Assembly: GCA_012184525.1 (NCBI GenBank)
Contig: WOFQ01000009.1
Span: 124,001-188,000, forward strand
DNA from: Xenoacremonium recifei
Taxonomy: Eukaryota; Ascomycota; Sordariomycetes; Hypocreales; Nectriaceae
Length of the DNA stretch: 64,000 bases
Reading direction: 5' to 3'
The notes under the pieces were generated by a model. That model made no database searches and was not told the origin of the DNA. It worked only from the letters and a program-made list of their open reading frames with translations. The position numbers and the translations under genes are program-made. Shown piece after piece: positions 44,085-56,475 of this stretch (position 1 is its first letter; every line of letters starts with the position of its first letter).

Positions 44085-47000
44085 GATGAAATCAGGAATA
44101 TTTTACTCCTGTGGTTCGGAAAGCGAGCGCATCGACGGTCGATCAGCGGAGGAAGGGGCAAAGAGACGTCAGGTATGAAAAGAGATAAAAGGCCCTGGAC
44201 ATGGACTCCCTTTCAACACCACGAATCCGCGGAGGGGTCTTGCAGGAACATCCAGGGGAACGGACGATCAAAGCGGGGAGCAGAGTGGTGGGAATACTTC
44301 TATCTTAGCCGTCGACAGCGGCCAGGGGTTTACAGAAGTCTGGGACACTACTTTTCAGCCCACGCTCGGACTGCAGCTCTTGGACTCTTCTCCGTATCCT
44401 CCACCGGCTTCGGTGACACATCGCGGAGGGTCCTGTCCTCGATGGCATTCCATCATTTGTTCGAGCCCAGGCACTAGACGCGAGGACCACGTGGGTCGAA
44501 TGCTAGTCAGTCCACACCTCCTAGCGATATCGAGTCAGTCCAGACGCTCTGGGGACGGTCATTCGACAGGAACGGGAGGTCAAGAAGGAGAATGGGCCTT
44601 CTAGAAACCAGAACCGGGCGGATGCTTCCCCTGCCGGGACGGGCGCTGCGAGCCGCGAGGCGCACGCGGAATGTCAGACAGAACTCAATGTCCCCCTCTG
44701 GTTGAAACGTCACGCCACCAGAAGAGGCGTTTAGTGATATTGGGAGAGACAAGCCCAGCCAAACCGTGCTCCCCACTGACCTTCCGTTCAGGACGTCGCA
44801 GTGACGATATGGCTTGAGAGTTGAGGCAAAATCGACGTGCGAGAGCTGCTAGTGGCTGGGCTAGCAGTGATCGCGGAACCGCCTCGGACAGGGGATGTCC
44901 CAGCACCAGATAAGAGGCCCGGGCGCACGCGCGTGTGGCATGGCATGACGATACCAGGCCTGTCGTCGACACGCCACGTTAGGAAGTTGGTGAAGGGTCC
45001 TCCAACGACAATCCGGATGGCCTCCCGGGCGAATGAGCATATGGGATCCTGGCCACCACGCGAAAGAATCTGAATCACGGACCCTGCCCTCGCTCAGGCA
45101 CAACGCGGAACAGTCGGCCCCCCGCGAGAGCTATCCCGTTCTTCTTACACACCATGACGGATAATGCATCTCTTTCTGGAATTGCCACCCACACGAATGC
45201 CCCGGCACCCAGCTGAGCCCGCTGATGAGCTCGCTCCGCGTCTGTCTATCTCTATCACGCTATCTCCCCTTTACTTGTGCATGAAGCCTCGGCGAGGCTT
45301 CTGGCTGGCTGCCATCAGGGTCCCAATAAGTGGCCAAGGGCCGGCTCCATGACGGTTCAGGATGAGGTTCCCGCATGAAGGCCAATTTGCGTCGATCTAT
45401 GTACGGAGTACGGAGTAGGTAGTGCGTCCAATCGGTCGGAACCAACGCCGCTCCTCAAGGCGTTTTTTTCCCTCAGGGGTACCACCTTGTCGGCACGACA
45501 AGCTTGGCAACGATTCTCATGACTTTGGTGATCCCCGACGGCGATACAAAATGCTCCGAGAGACCAGGGGTCAAGTTGCAAGCATCACGAAGAGCAACCT
45601 TCGTAAGAGAGGGGAATCACTTGACTGTTAGCCAGGGGGCATCCCCCGCACACTACCGAGTGCACTGGAGGGGCTCGGGTACTTTCGGCCGTTCTCCACG
45701 ATGGAGATTCCCCTCTTCAGCGTTGCTTTTCATCGTGGGTTTTCTTTTTGGATCTCTCCCAGTGCATTCTTCTTCCTCTCCATTCGCCGTACTGTCAACT
45801 GGAGTGCTACCTTATTTATTGGAGATGCTTCTGGGAGCACCACTTCCCCCATGGCATGGCAGCGCTAATCCTCTGTCCCGCATCATGGATCGTGGAGAGA
45901 GTTGGAACGAAGGATTCTAGAATTCTGGGAGAAGGGCTCCCGCATTAGAGCGTGCTCCTTGGAATGTGTCATCGAAGCAATGATGAGCTTTGTGGCTTAG
46001 CTTCTTTTTTACCGGTCTAGAATTGGACTGGACGAGGCGCCGACGGCTAGCACCCGCGATCCTTCGGGCATCTCATTCCAGTGCAAGGTTGTTGAAGCCG
46101 TGCTAGAGTTGAGACCCCAAGCAACTCAACTTGATGCGCCATCCACAAATGAAGACCTCGAGCAAATACAATGTGCACGTGAGATTATGACTTGATGAAT
46201 CATTCTCGATGATAAATCTCATAGAATTCACTATTTGATGTATGGGAAATGAGTCGTTATTAAAATGTATTTAAGTTGTGATTATCATTTTGGCACTCAA
46301 TTACTTATTGCTGAGTTTCTATATGGATTGAGATCAACGGCACGCCACACAAAAAAGAACGTCGCACTTCGCATTTCATCCTGATTTAGGAAAAAACCAT
46401 GATTGAAGCTGCACTTTTTGCTTAGCCCGATATTTATAATCGAGTGTATTTCTGAGTTTTCTGGCTATTCAAAGTCTCTCTTCGATTCACGGGTCTGTTT
46501 TTCATCTAGAGTCTAGGGTAGCTAGTAAAATTGGCTGGGTGCCTCCAAAACCTTGAGTTGATGCAGAGCTGCCTTCAAGAGCCCGCAAGGAAACACCTTG
46601 GGACTCGACATGGACAAATGGAAGGGACGAGATACATAAATACGAAGAATGATTCGCCCTTTGATGGCTCTTTTGCCTCGACATTTATACCTTGTCAATG
46701 GCAGGGCGAGCTCACAATCCTGGGTCATGAGGTGCAGGAAACTTGTGAGGCAGGATTCCACGTGAAGAAAAGCGTTGCCAGAGACTAAAATCCACTAGAT
46801 ATCGAGACTTAATTTTGGGCGAATGAATCACCACCATAGGAGTTCTGAGTTCCTGCTTAAGTGAGCTGTCAAGGTGGCCACCGAATGAGAAAATGTAACG
46901 CGAGAGGCGTGTTTTTGGAACACGAGATGGAAAGTTTATTGCAGAAAAATCGCCGGTCGTGAGTTTCGCAGTTAAGTTTTACACTAACTGTATATCTTTT

Positions 47001-49158
47001 TTTTTTTCCTGTTTCTCTCATCGTCGGATGGAATATCGGCTCTTCTCCTTGAAGTGACGGCAACGGGCCGGTGAGCTTCCTCTTCTTCCTGGGACTCGAG
47101 TCTTAGAGTTATACTATTTTCACAAAAGACCATACCTATTCAAGTAGACCTTAATCTTGGAAGCTTTAATGTTAAAACAATAAATCCCTGATATATAGGC
47201 TGAGCCATATCTTCATCTATTGCCCTCATCCCTAATCCCTCATCCAGATCCCTATCCCTTATTTAGATCCTGACTCCTATCTCTTAAGATCGCTATTCAA
47301 AGCTTACCTCGACATCTAACTGAAAATAATTATATTTGAGGACGAGATTTAATATTTACTTAGATTAGTTATTATCTAGTCTGGGAGATTCCGTGCGGGT
47401 AGGGAGTATTTTGTGAAAATAGTAGGATCCGTCTTATTCACTGAAGTAATGGAAACCTGCTTGATGACAAAGGAACCTCATATTCCTCTTTGCATTAACG
47501 AGAACTTCCCGATTCATCATGCGCCTCGGCAATGTGAGGGACGCTGTGGAATGGACATGCTATCGGAGGCAAGGGCAGACGCTGAGGCTGAAGGTCGAAG
47601 TCAAAGACAGACGCCGCCCCTTCAATTCAGGATAGCAGGCATCAGACATAGCTGCATACTTTGCTCCCTTGCCCGGGTGTTGGGAAACGCGACTTCCTTT
47701 GTCGGTTTCCACGGAGATCTGAGTCCCTAGGCAGGCGGATGAGGGCTCTTCGTCATGGGACCAAGAATGGGGACACAATACGTGTACAGTCAATCCTGAG
47801 AGATGACTCCTCACTATGTACAGAATTATTATGAGGATGCGAGCAAGCAAGACAACTCAGGGTGGACCTGGGAGAGGCACGTCCCGTCCCCTTCTCCCCA
47901 CGCGGTTGGTGATCACCTCTGACTATGGTCACATTGCAGCAGACAAAAGACAGCAAATGTGGGGGACCAAGGTCGTACCCGAGACGGAAACTGAAGAGTG
48001 CTTCTGACCTGGAACGGAAGCATGCAGACAAATGCCGCTTGCTGTGGCATGAACGCGCATTTCTCAATCCTTGAGAGGACGGCACAACTCTGCAGCCCTG
48101 TGTCTGCAAACGGCGCCAGCAACACCCCGCCACGGCTTTCGTGCTGGCTGCTTGTTTCTAATTTTGTTGGGGTTCTGGCGAGTTCCAGAACTGCCGAGCA
48201 CCTGATCACTGTTGGCAATTTGCGTGCCTCAAAAAAGGGCAAAAACAGAAACGGACCAGAGAAATCGAATAAACAACATCAAAATGTGACGAGGAATCCA
48301 GGCAGGGCAGAAGCCCCTCAGCATTGGCAGCAGAATGACATAATGACGGGGCCTCGGGCAGGGCCTGGATCAATCAGCGAAGCCCACATAGGTTGATGCC
48401 CAACGCAAAGCCACTCCGAGCCCCTGGCATCTGCAGGGAGCCGGGTCTGAAAATACCTTTGACTGTTCACTGGCTGCCCTGTATTCATGACTGGTCGTGC
48501 TGTCGGCTGGCAACGTGACTTGGCCGTGGAGGCTTGCATACAAGCTTACCCGCAGCGGGAAGCCCTGGTCCTCACAGGGTGAGCGGCCCTGTTTTCATTT
48601 TCGTTGAATCACAACCGCAAACGCCCTGTCACACATTCGGTCAACATACAGCTGGATTAAGGACTCTTATTCGCCACTCGGGCCCGTCTACCGACGATGA
48701 ACAGCGGACTCTGCGCTGAGAGGGTGGCGCTCGAGTCATCCCAATGAGGTTGAGCTGTCCCGGCACCCTGTCGCTCGGCAGATTCGTCCTGTGGAACTGC
48801 ATTCTTTGACGCCAGATCAGGTGGTTGGCCAGCGAGTTTGTTCCTCGGGTGCCCAAGGCTACAGTTGGGCAGTACGTATGTCTTGAGCCGTGCGTGTGCC
48901 AGGGCGACGAGCAGGGATGTTAGAAACCGGTTGGGCTTTGAGGCCCTCCATTTACGAATCCCGCCTGTGATCCCTAGTCAACGGCTTATACAAAACCATC
49001 CCGCACAACTGCACCTTTCGCCTTGTTCAGCTTCCCGCACAGCAGCCCTACTCGACACGCCTCAAAACCACCATGCGACAATCTAAACTCAGTCAACAAC
49101 TTGACCCTTACTTTCACGCGGCTACGAGAACCTGCGTACAACTTGCATCGTGCACTTC
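44085..49158. other. Gene-poor 5-kb region
   Basis: No gene is supported over about 5 kb. Overlapping frames on both strands (44.5-45.1, 45.5-45.9 and 47.7-48.4 kb) lack motifs or splice logic. Base composition alternates: GC-rich at 44.2-45.9 kb, AT-rich at 46.1-47.4 kb and GC-rich from 47.5 kb. It contains TACGGAGTACGGAGTA at 45402-45417, an 8-bp stem hairpin at 45283-45301 and the MITE listed separately. The last 500 bp should hold the promoter of the coiled-coil gene. Confidence 0.45.
47114..47422. mobile_element. Miniature inverted-repeat element (TA target, Tc1/mariner or pogo-like MITE)
   Basis: The left end CTATTTTCACAAAA (47114-47127) is the exact reverse complement of the right end TTTTGTGAAAATAG (47409-47422). 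The similarity continues imperfectly inward. Both ends are flanked by TA (47112-47113 and 47423-47424), the target duplication of Tc1/mariner and pogo/Fot-type transposons. The 309-bp interior is AT-rich with CCCTMATC-like tracts and has no coding capacity. It must therefore be non-autonomous. The terminal sequence does not match the Fusarium mimp ends I remember. Confidence 0.7.
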
Positions 49159-52100
49159 ATGAACGACTCAACCATGTATCCAAACAACTACCCAACGACC
49201 ACCCAGCGTCGGGACTCGCGAGCGGAGCAACTACACGCAAGACTCACGGAGATGCCCCCCAACAATATGGAGCTCACAGTTCACGGCTACCCTCCCTCGG
49301 GGCAGTCCCGGACCTCATCGTCTGTTCCGACATCATCGGCGGCTCCTAGCAGCCAGAACCAGGCCAGCACCAGTTTCTCGCACCAGCCTGCTTCACATTC
49401 CAGGACCAGGATGAACAGAGAACCCCCAACGGACTTACTCTCGACGGTCTCTGAAGTTTCGACAACTACAGACCTAACAGAAGACTCTGTGTCCAATGTC
49501 AATTCGAAGCGGCGACCGAAGAAAGCCAAGGCCCCTGTAAGGCCTCTCCGATTCAAACCTCCGCAACTGCGATTCCGCTCTCGACAGAATCCTCCTCCTC
49601 GACCATTTTCACCAGAGCCAGAAACACCACAGGCCTTCTATACTTCAGATGACAACCGCTTCGAGTCAGAGCCAGACTTCAAGTGGAACTCTTCCAGCGT
49701 CTCTGTTACAACCGACGCCACCAGCGTCGAGGACTCTGACGATGCTGCCACGAAGATCATTGAGACAAGAGAGGTCCGGGAGCGATCAGTATCACGCCGA
49801 CGCGAGGTTCAAACGGTGCGACGAACCTCATCAGCTGAACGCGACCGTGGCCGAAGCGAGCAGGCTCGAAACGATCGTTCAGATCGCCAACGATCCAGAA
49901 GTAGAGGCCGAACATTCCACATCCACATCGCTCCAGCCATCCAACAAGTACCAGCGACCCAACCAAGTGAGCCCGAGCAACCCCCGACACCTCGGGCCAC
50001 AACTCCACGGGCCACAACGCCTCGAGCCAGAACACGCTCAAGGCATGATGGAGAGAAGAAGGCCATGTCTGTCCAGATCGTGGATCCGCGGGACGAGGAG
50101 GAGTATGTGCCAACTCCCCGGGTCCGCAGCCGGTCAAGGCATGCCGTGGAGAGGTCGATGGCTGTGCAAATCGCCAATCTCCGCGACGACAAGGAGAAAT
50201 TGCAGGACCATCAGACTGTGGTGTCCAAAGAATTAGACGATACCCGAAGCCGACTCTCTAGACTGGAGACCGATCACAAGGAGCTCCGGTTGCAGAGAGT
50301 CAAGTCCAAGGAGAAGCTTAATAGTGAGCTTGGCAAACAGAGTCGGCTGCTGGATGACGCCAGAAGCAAGCTTGACGACCAAAAGCGAGCTTTTGAGATT
50401 GTCCAAAAGGAGCGCGACCGGACTCTGGAGAAGCTTGGCAAGGATCAAGCCCAGACCATCAAGAAACTTCAGCAAGAGCACAGCCTGGCAGCAGATCGGC
50501 TCAAGAGGGAGCATGGCCAAGCTGTCGATAGACTGTCCAAGGAGCATTACCAGGCTATTGAGAAGCTCAAGAAAGAATACTCCCAGAACCTCGACAAGCT
50601 GAAGAAGGACCAAGGCCAGACCATCGACAAGATCAAGAAAGACCACAACCAGAAGACGCTGTCTTTCGAGAAAGATCAAGGCCAGAAGTTCCAGAAGCTG
50701 GAGAAGGACCGAAACCAACTGAACGAGAAGTTGGAGAGAGAGCGAGAGAAGCTCCGTTCCGCGACTGATGCCTTCGAAGGAAAGCTGAAGGAGACTCGAG
50801 ATGGGTTTGAGGCAAAGGTCAAAGAACTCGAGGGCCATCTCTCTCAACATAAGGAGCTGAAGGAGCTGTTCGAGCGAAAGTGTGTTGTCCTCGAGAAAGA
50901 TATCAAGGAAGACACGGACTTCAAGAGTCGATACGAAGCCAAAACCACCAACCTCGAGAGAGAATTGGCCGACGTCAAAATTATCCGGAAGAACCAGGAG
51001 GTTGCCTACGTCGCTCAAATCGCAGGACTTGAGATCTCCAAGGAGTCTCTTCAATTCCGTGTCGATGGCCTTGAAGCTGAGCTCATTAAGAAAGCCTCTG
51101 AGTATGGCGAATTGACGGTTGAGCGTGACCGCCTCAAGACGCAAGTGGCTGAGCACGAGGCAGAAATCGCTTCCTTGAACGGCGCTCGAGCTGGCTGGGA
51201 GGAAGAGAAAAAGGGCCTTCATGCACGCATTGACGTTCTTGAAGGCGAAAGGGCGAAGCTTGAGGAGAAGTCAAAGGTCCTAGAAGCAGATCTAAAGGGC
51301 CTTCAAGACGAAAGAGAAACGACACAGATCCGGATTGCTCAGATTGATACCGAGAACGGCGACCTCAAGACCCGAATTGAGTCGCTTCAAGCTGATAAAG
51401 AATTCGCATTTGGTCAGGTCGATGAGCTCAAAGCATACACCGAAGAGATGAAAGCAAAGACAAAGGAGCTGAAGGCGAAGACCGAAGAGTTCAAAACCCG
51501 GACGGAGGACCTAAAGTCAAAGTCCGACAAGCTCAAGAAGCGCCTCACGCAGACGAGAGGCGAGAACGGCAATCTTCGGTCCCATGTCAGAGAGCTTCTC
51601 AGGGAACAGGATGACAGTTCGTCCAAGGTGCTGAGACTTGCTGTCGAGAACAACAACCTTCGAGGAGAGAATATGTCCCTGCGCTCAGCATCTGAGGCGG
51701 GAAGCGTAGTCAGCAGCTCCTTCTCCTCGCGTGCCAGTGAGATCAGTTCAATCGCCTCAAAAGACAGCGATGACACGGCTTCGGTTGCTTCTGATGCCAC
51801 TGAGAAGGCGCCTGTGGACGACACCCCTCCAACCACTGAAGCAACCTCGGAGCCTGAGCCAGTCGAAGCGGTGAAGGAGGTCCCTGCCGTCATTATTGTG
51901 GTGGAAGAGAAGACTGAAGAGGAAGTTGTTCCACCTCCAGAAGAGTCTCAACCTGAGCCCAAGCCTGTGCCTGCACCCGAGGAGAAGGCCCCTGAGGAAA
52001 AGGCCCCAGAGGAAGAGCAGAAAGACGAGGTCCAGCCTGCTGAAGAGACCGAAGTCCCAGTGACCGAGTCTGAGACCCTCGCTGACTCTGAGGAGTTCAA

Positions 52101-53007
52101 AGAGGATGCTCTCCATACAGAACTCCGACGGCAAAAGGGTGAGCTAGAGGCTAGAATCTCAGACCTTGAGAAGGAAGCCGAAAACATCGCCACTCTCACT
52201 GCAGAGCGCGACGAGATCTCCTCAAAGCTCGAAACCGCTCAGAAAGATGCTGCGGATCTCAAAGACAAGGCAGCGTCCGTCGAAGCTCTCACAGCTGAAC
52301 GCGATGACATCTCGACAAAGCTTGCCGAGGCCGAGAAAGAGGCTACAGAGGCAAAAGAGAAAGCTCTCGCGGTCGAGGCCCTCACGTCGGAAAAGGCCGA
52401 AATAGCAGGGAAGCTCGAGGCCGCCGAGAAGAGCGCTGACGATAAAGCTGCCACTGTCGAGGCCTTGACTACGGAGAAGAACGAGATTGCCGAGAAGCTC
52501 GCAGCAGCAGAAAAGAGCGCGGCAGATTTGGAGCAGAAATCAGCCACCGTCGACGCTCTCACCGCAGAACGCGACGAGATCGCAGCCAAGCTCGCTGCTT
52601 CAACAGCTGACGCGTCGCAGCTTGCCCAACTGCGAGTTGAGAACGGCGGTCTCGTTGCGCAGCTAGACGAAGTCAAGCAGCAGCTCGCGGCAGCTTCGCA
52701 AGGCCACCTGGCAGCTGTGGACGAAGTGAATGCTCTTCGGGCGCAAGTTGCTGCGCTGGTGACGCAGTTGAACGCTGCGCCTGCGCCGCCGTCACGTAGT
52801 AGGAGTGTGCGGAAGAGAGAAGAGAGTAAGCGAAGGGATGAGGTGGTGTTTGTTAGAGATCCTCGAGACAAGAGCGCAATGTAAGTCTACTCCATTTATT
52901 GATCAATGGACAAGCCGATGCCAACTATTTACAGCAAAGTAGTTCGCCGTCGCAACCTGCACATGGCCAGGTCTTCATCCCAATCCGAGGGATCTGGGGC
53001 TGATTAA
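49159..53007 (+). CDS. Large coiled-coil protein with 11-residue tandem repeats
   Basis: Two exons (49159-52880 and 52935-53007; intron 54 nt) give 1264 residues. The first ATG is used; a nearby upstream in-frame GTG is not. Residues 1-310 are disordered, with Ser/Pro and Arg-Ser-rich blocks and a TPRATTPRA repeat. About 340-860 is predicted coiled coil. Residues 417-526 contain ten back-to-back 11-residue units of the type KDQGQTIDKIK. Near 755-795 there are 7-residue units such as TEEMKAK. About 900-985 is acidic and Pro-rich. About 1008-1150 has five copies of a 28-31-residue unit beginning ALTAERDEI. The tail is basic, with RSRSVRKREESKRR and VVRRRN. There is no membrane or signal segment. 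A cytoskeletal, septal or nuclear scaffold role is possible; the family is not recognised. Confidence 0.85.
50407..50736 (+). repeat. Ten tandem 33-bp units encoding 11-residue (hendecad) repeats
   Basis: Codons 417-526 of the coiled-coil protein split exactly into ten 11-residue units. Examples are KERDRTLEKLG, KDQAQTIKKLQ, REHGQAVDRLS, KEHYQAIEKLK, KDQGQTIDKIK and KDRNQLNEKLE. Most units begin [K/R][E/D] and end with L or I before the last residue. The DNA copies have diverged, so the conservation is at protein level. Confidence 0.85.
52189..52620 (+). repeat. Five units of a 28-31-residue coiled-coil repeat
   Basis: Within the C-terminal region of the same protein, the segment [ED]ALT[AS]E[RK]xxI..KL recurs at intervals of about 31, 31, 28 and 31 residues. 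Each copy is followed by an Ala/Glu/Lys-rich helix. One unit is three residues shorter, which keeps a rough heptad frame. Confidence 0.7.
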
Positions 53008-53858
53008 ACAATGTACTATGTGTAATGAATAACGAATGTATGGTATAGAGGATTGGCGAATCTTGGATAGATGGTGTTGGCTGGACGGGATTTTGGTAGG
53101 GGCACAGGGAATTTCGGGTCAGGTAGACGAAAGCGATATTGGGATTTGGACAGGGTACATCATTCCGGCAGGGCGTTTTTGCATCTAGATTTTAAGGCGG
53201 TTAGAGGAAAAGGGATAGAAAATACCAAAAACAAATGGGAGGTTTCCTGCAATGGACTGTGTCTCGTGCATTGTCGGGGGCGTGAATTGAGCTCAGGCTC
53301 AAACAAGCCCTCGTGATTGTTTGCCCAACCGGCCTCGCAACCCAGACATCCAAGAATGGCTACTGCTTCCTAAAATTTAGCGGCCTTGTACCCCGCAAGC
53401 TTTGTTGAGCTTTCATCATCGATTAGCACAAGCTGGCCACCGGGGTGGAGAGTCGGGACGTTGCTTGTTCAGCGATTGGCTTGTGAACGAAGCCACCGAA
53501 GCCTTCCCGTCTTGTGCAAGAGTTGTCACACGGGATACTGAGCTTGGCAACGAATAGAAGGTACAGGCCTTCCGCTGGCGGCAGGCAGTGGTCCGTCCCG
53601 GTGGCAGTCCGTCACGATCATCGTCATGCTTCCCCCGCTTTACATCTTCCACAGGCACAAACTTCGTGAATCAGTGCTTGTATATCCCGATTCCCTTGGA
53701 GCAGTTACTCTCCAGCTGCTGAGCCCACCTCTCGTAACACTTCTTTGGAGAGCGAGACATCAATTTGAACACCATTCGACTCTCGATCCAAGCCATCCTC
53801 TCTTCAAGACCTCTCGCTCCTCTTCTTCTCGTGACAGTTTGGCATCACATTTCAGATC
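53008..53858. other. Intergenic before the flavin monooxygenase gene
   Basis: No supported gene. A pyrimidine-rich leader (CTCGCTCCTCTTCTTCTCG, about 53814-53832) lies just before the ATG at 53859, as is common in fungal promoters. Confidence 0.35.
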
Positions 53859-55831
53859 ATGGGAGCCGCAGAAGTCGAAGATCTTCCGTCGCATATGCGA
53901 TGCGTTCCTGGCTCAACTAACATCTCCGTGGCCAAATTTCCCTCTACATCTGGCTCCGCCGCCGTTACCAACACCGATGCTCACGACATCGCCACGAGGT
54001 TTGTAGAGAACATCAACGCTGCACTCCAGGAGCACGACTACGCTGCGATTTCAGAATTGTTCAATGAGACAGGATATTGGCGTGACCACCTCGCGTTGAC
54101 TTGGGCGTTTCGTACCGTTCAGACCCCGACGAAGATCCGAGACTTCCTTCTCGACTGCAGCAAGTCGCGTGACGGGTTTCGCCTGCAGCATGTCTCTCTC
54201 GATTCCTCGTCACCCGTGAGAGCTCCTAAAACAGCAGCTCTGGATGCGACCGGTGAGGTGACATGCGTTCTTGTCTTTCTCACGATCAAAACAGTTATTG
54301 GTTCTGGACAAGGAGTGGCTCGTTTGGTCAACGACGAAGGAAAATGGAGAGTGTTCACGTTTTATACGAGACTTGAAGAGCTCAAGGGACACGAGGAGTT
54401 GACGTACGGTCGAAGGCCTCAAAGTGTTGAGCACGGAGCCCACACGGGAAGATTGACTTGGAAACAACGTCGCGCTCAAGGGCAGGATTACCAAGACGGC
54501 AGCGAGCCGGCTGTCATAGTTCTTGGTAAGGCATAAGACCTGGTGGCTTGGGTGTAAATTTACTGACAACAGCTTTCAATTCAGGTGCTGGCCAAGCAGG
54601 ATTGACTGCTGCAGCAAGGCTCAAGATGCTTGGGATCAACACACTCATCGTCGATCAAAACAACAGTATTGGAGACAACTGGCGCAACCGCTACGACCAC
54701 CTCGTTCTACATGATCCTGTTTGGTATGATCACATGCCATATATCAGCTTCCCGCCTCAGTGGCCTATTTTCACACCTAAGGATAAATTGGCGCAGTTTT
54801 TTGAGGCCTACGCGACACTACTGGAGCTGAATGTTTGGATGAAGACTGAGATCACATCTTCAAAGTGGGACGCCGAAGGTCGGCGCTGGGTTGTGAGCCT
54901 TAACAGGACAAATGATGCTGGCATCTTTGAAACCCGTACTTTTCATCCCGCCCATATCATCCAAGCAACGGGGCATAGTGGAAAGAAGAACCAACCTGAC
55001 TTTAAAGGAATTGGCAGCTTCCAGGGGTATATTTGCCATTCTTCCGAGTTCCTTGGTGCACAAAAAGTTGAAGAGCAGAACAAGAAAGCTGTCATAGTTG
55101 GGTGTTGCAACTCCGGTCACGATATTGCCATGGACTTCTTGGAAAACGGATACGATGTGACCATCGTGCAGCGGTCAACTACGAATGTTGTGTCATCTGA
55201 GTCAATCACCGAGATCGGTCTGAAACCGCTTTACTCTGAGGGAGGACCGCCCGCGGATGATGCTGATATGTTAATCCATAGCTTGCCGACCTCGGTGCTC
55301 AAAGCTCTACAGGTTCAAATCGCTGCCAAGCAAGCTGCAAACGACAAAGAGATCATAGACGGCCTGGAGAAGGCGGGCTTTCGAGTTGACCGCGGACCCG
55401 ATGATGCTGGACTCTTCATGAAGTATTTCCAACGGGGAGGAGGTTATTACATCGATGTTGGAGCATCGAAACTCATCGCCGAAGGCAAGATCAAGGTCAA
55501 ACAAGGCCAAGAGATTGCGGAGATCCTGCCTCGAGGAATCCGCTTCGCTGACGGGTCCGAGCTAGAAGCAAATGTAATCATTCTGGCAACCGGTTATCAG
55601 AATATGCGGACTCAAACCAGAACAATTTTTGGCGATGAGGTTGCAGATGCTGTGTCTGATGTCTGGGGCCTCAATGAGGAGGGAGAGATGCGGACGATTT
55701 GGCAGAGCAGCGGCCATCCTGGCTTCTATTTCCACGGCGGAAACTTGGCACTTTGTCGATTCTATTCAAAGGCTCTGGCGCTGCAGATCAAGGGACTTGA
55801 AGTCAGTCTTTATAAGTACGGGGAAATCTGA
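53859..55831 (+). CDS. NTF2-like / flavin monooxygenase fusion (YUCCA-like FMO)
   Basis: Two exons (53859-54525 and 54585-55831; intron 59 nt) give 637 residues. Residues about 40-190 form an NTF2/SnoaL-like domain (FVENINAALQEHDYAAISEL, the Trp-rich EGKWRVFTFYT). The FAD Rossmann motif VIVLGAGQAG (about 219-228) is split by the intron, followed by the family stretches NWRNRYDHLVLHDP and FPPQWPIFTPKDKLAQF. The NADPH motif is VIVGCCNSGHDIA, and the late motif LATGYQ matches class B flavin monooxygenases. The nearest plant relatives (YUCCA) convert indole-3-pyruvate to indole-3-acetate. Fungal members with an N-terminal NTF2 domain have mostly unknown substrates. There is no signal peptide. It lies upstream of a secreted binding protein and an amidase. 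Confidence 0.9.
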
Positions 55832-56475
55832 ACTATGAAAGTCAAGTAATAGGCAGAGGCAATAATCAAGCTATCTAGTAGCCACCCGATGAAGCATACC
55901 TCCTGACAATTGCTCTGAGCAGAATCCTTAAATTTAGACTTTTTATCTGCCTCTCTCATCCACTCCCCCGACCGGCTCCTTCAAAGACACTTGCAAAAGT
56001 GTAAAGTGGTAAGTGGTGACGTCGATGAAATTTGGTAGCAATAAGGTTGTGATGGATAATTGACGAGGAGAAACCCCCGAGACAGTATCCTATGACGAGT
56101 AAAGTAAACTTTTATAAGGTCTATAGAAGGATCGACTGAAAATCCCTGTACTCTCGCGCTTGTGAATGATTAAGGACTTTAATGTTATCTGGTTGTGTGA
56201 ATCCTAGTCCCGAAATTCCGGTTCGGAAATTGAAGATCAGGGGCGATAACTCTGAGCGAGCTATTTTGACTTCAAGTTGAGAGTCTATTGCGCATCGACT
56301 ATCGGCAGAACCCGTATAGTGCGGGACTGTCTTTGACTTGATCAGTTTGATCTCCCAAGAACCCTCCGATTTGGCGAGACGTGCGGAACTGACCACCAAA
56401 TACTATGGTCTTTTCGCTAAGATCAGTCTGACCGTCCAGCAGCCCGGTTAGGACTCTCGTCTTTTGTGGTTCAAC
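55832..56475. other. Intergenic, promoter of the solute-binding protein gene
   Basis: About 0.64 kb without a supported gene, holding the monooxygenase 3' UTR and the next promoter. An in-frame TTG at 56464 is not a credible start. Confidence 0.35.

Noticed and set aside
45283..45301. 8-bp stem hairpin (GAAGCCTC / GAGGCTTC)
   Set aside because: It could resemble a terminator, but rho-independent terminators are not used here and no gene ends nearby.
47753..48396. Overlapping 109-132-codon frames on both strands
   Set aside because: No motif, signal peptide or splice signals, and mutual overlap. Not supportable.
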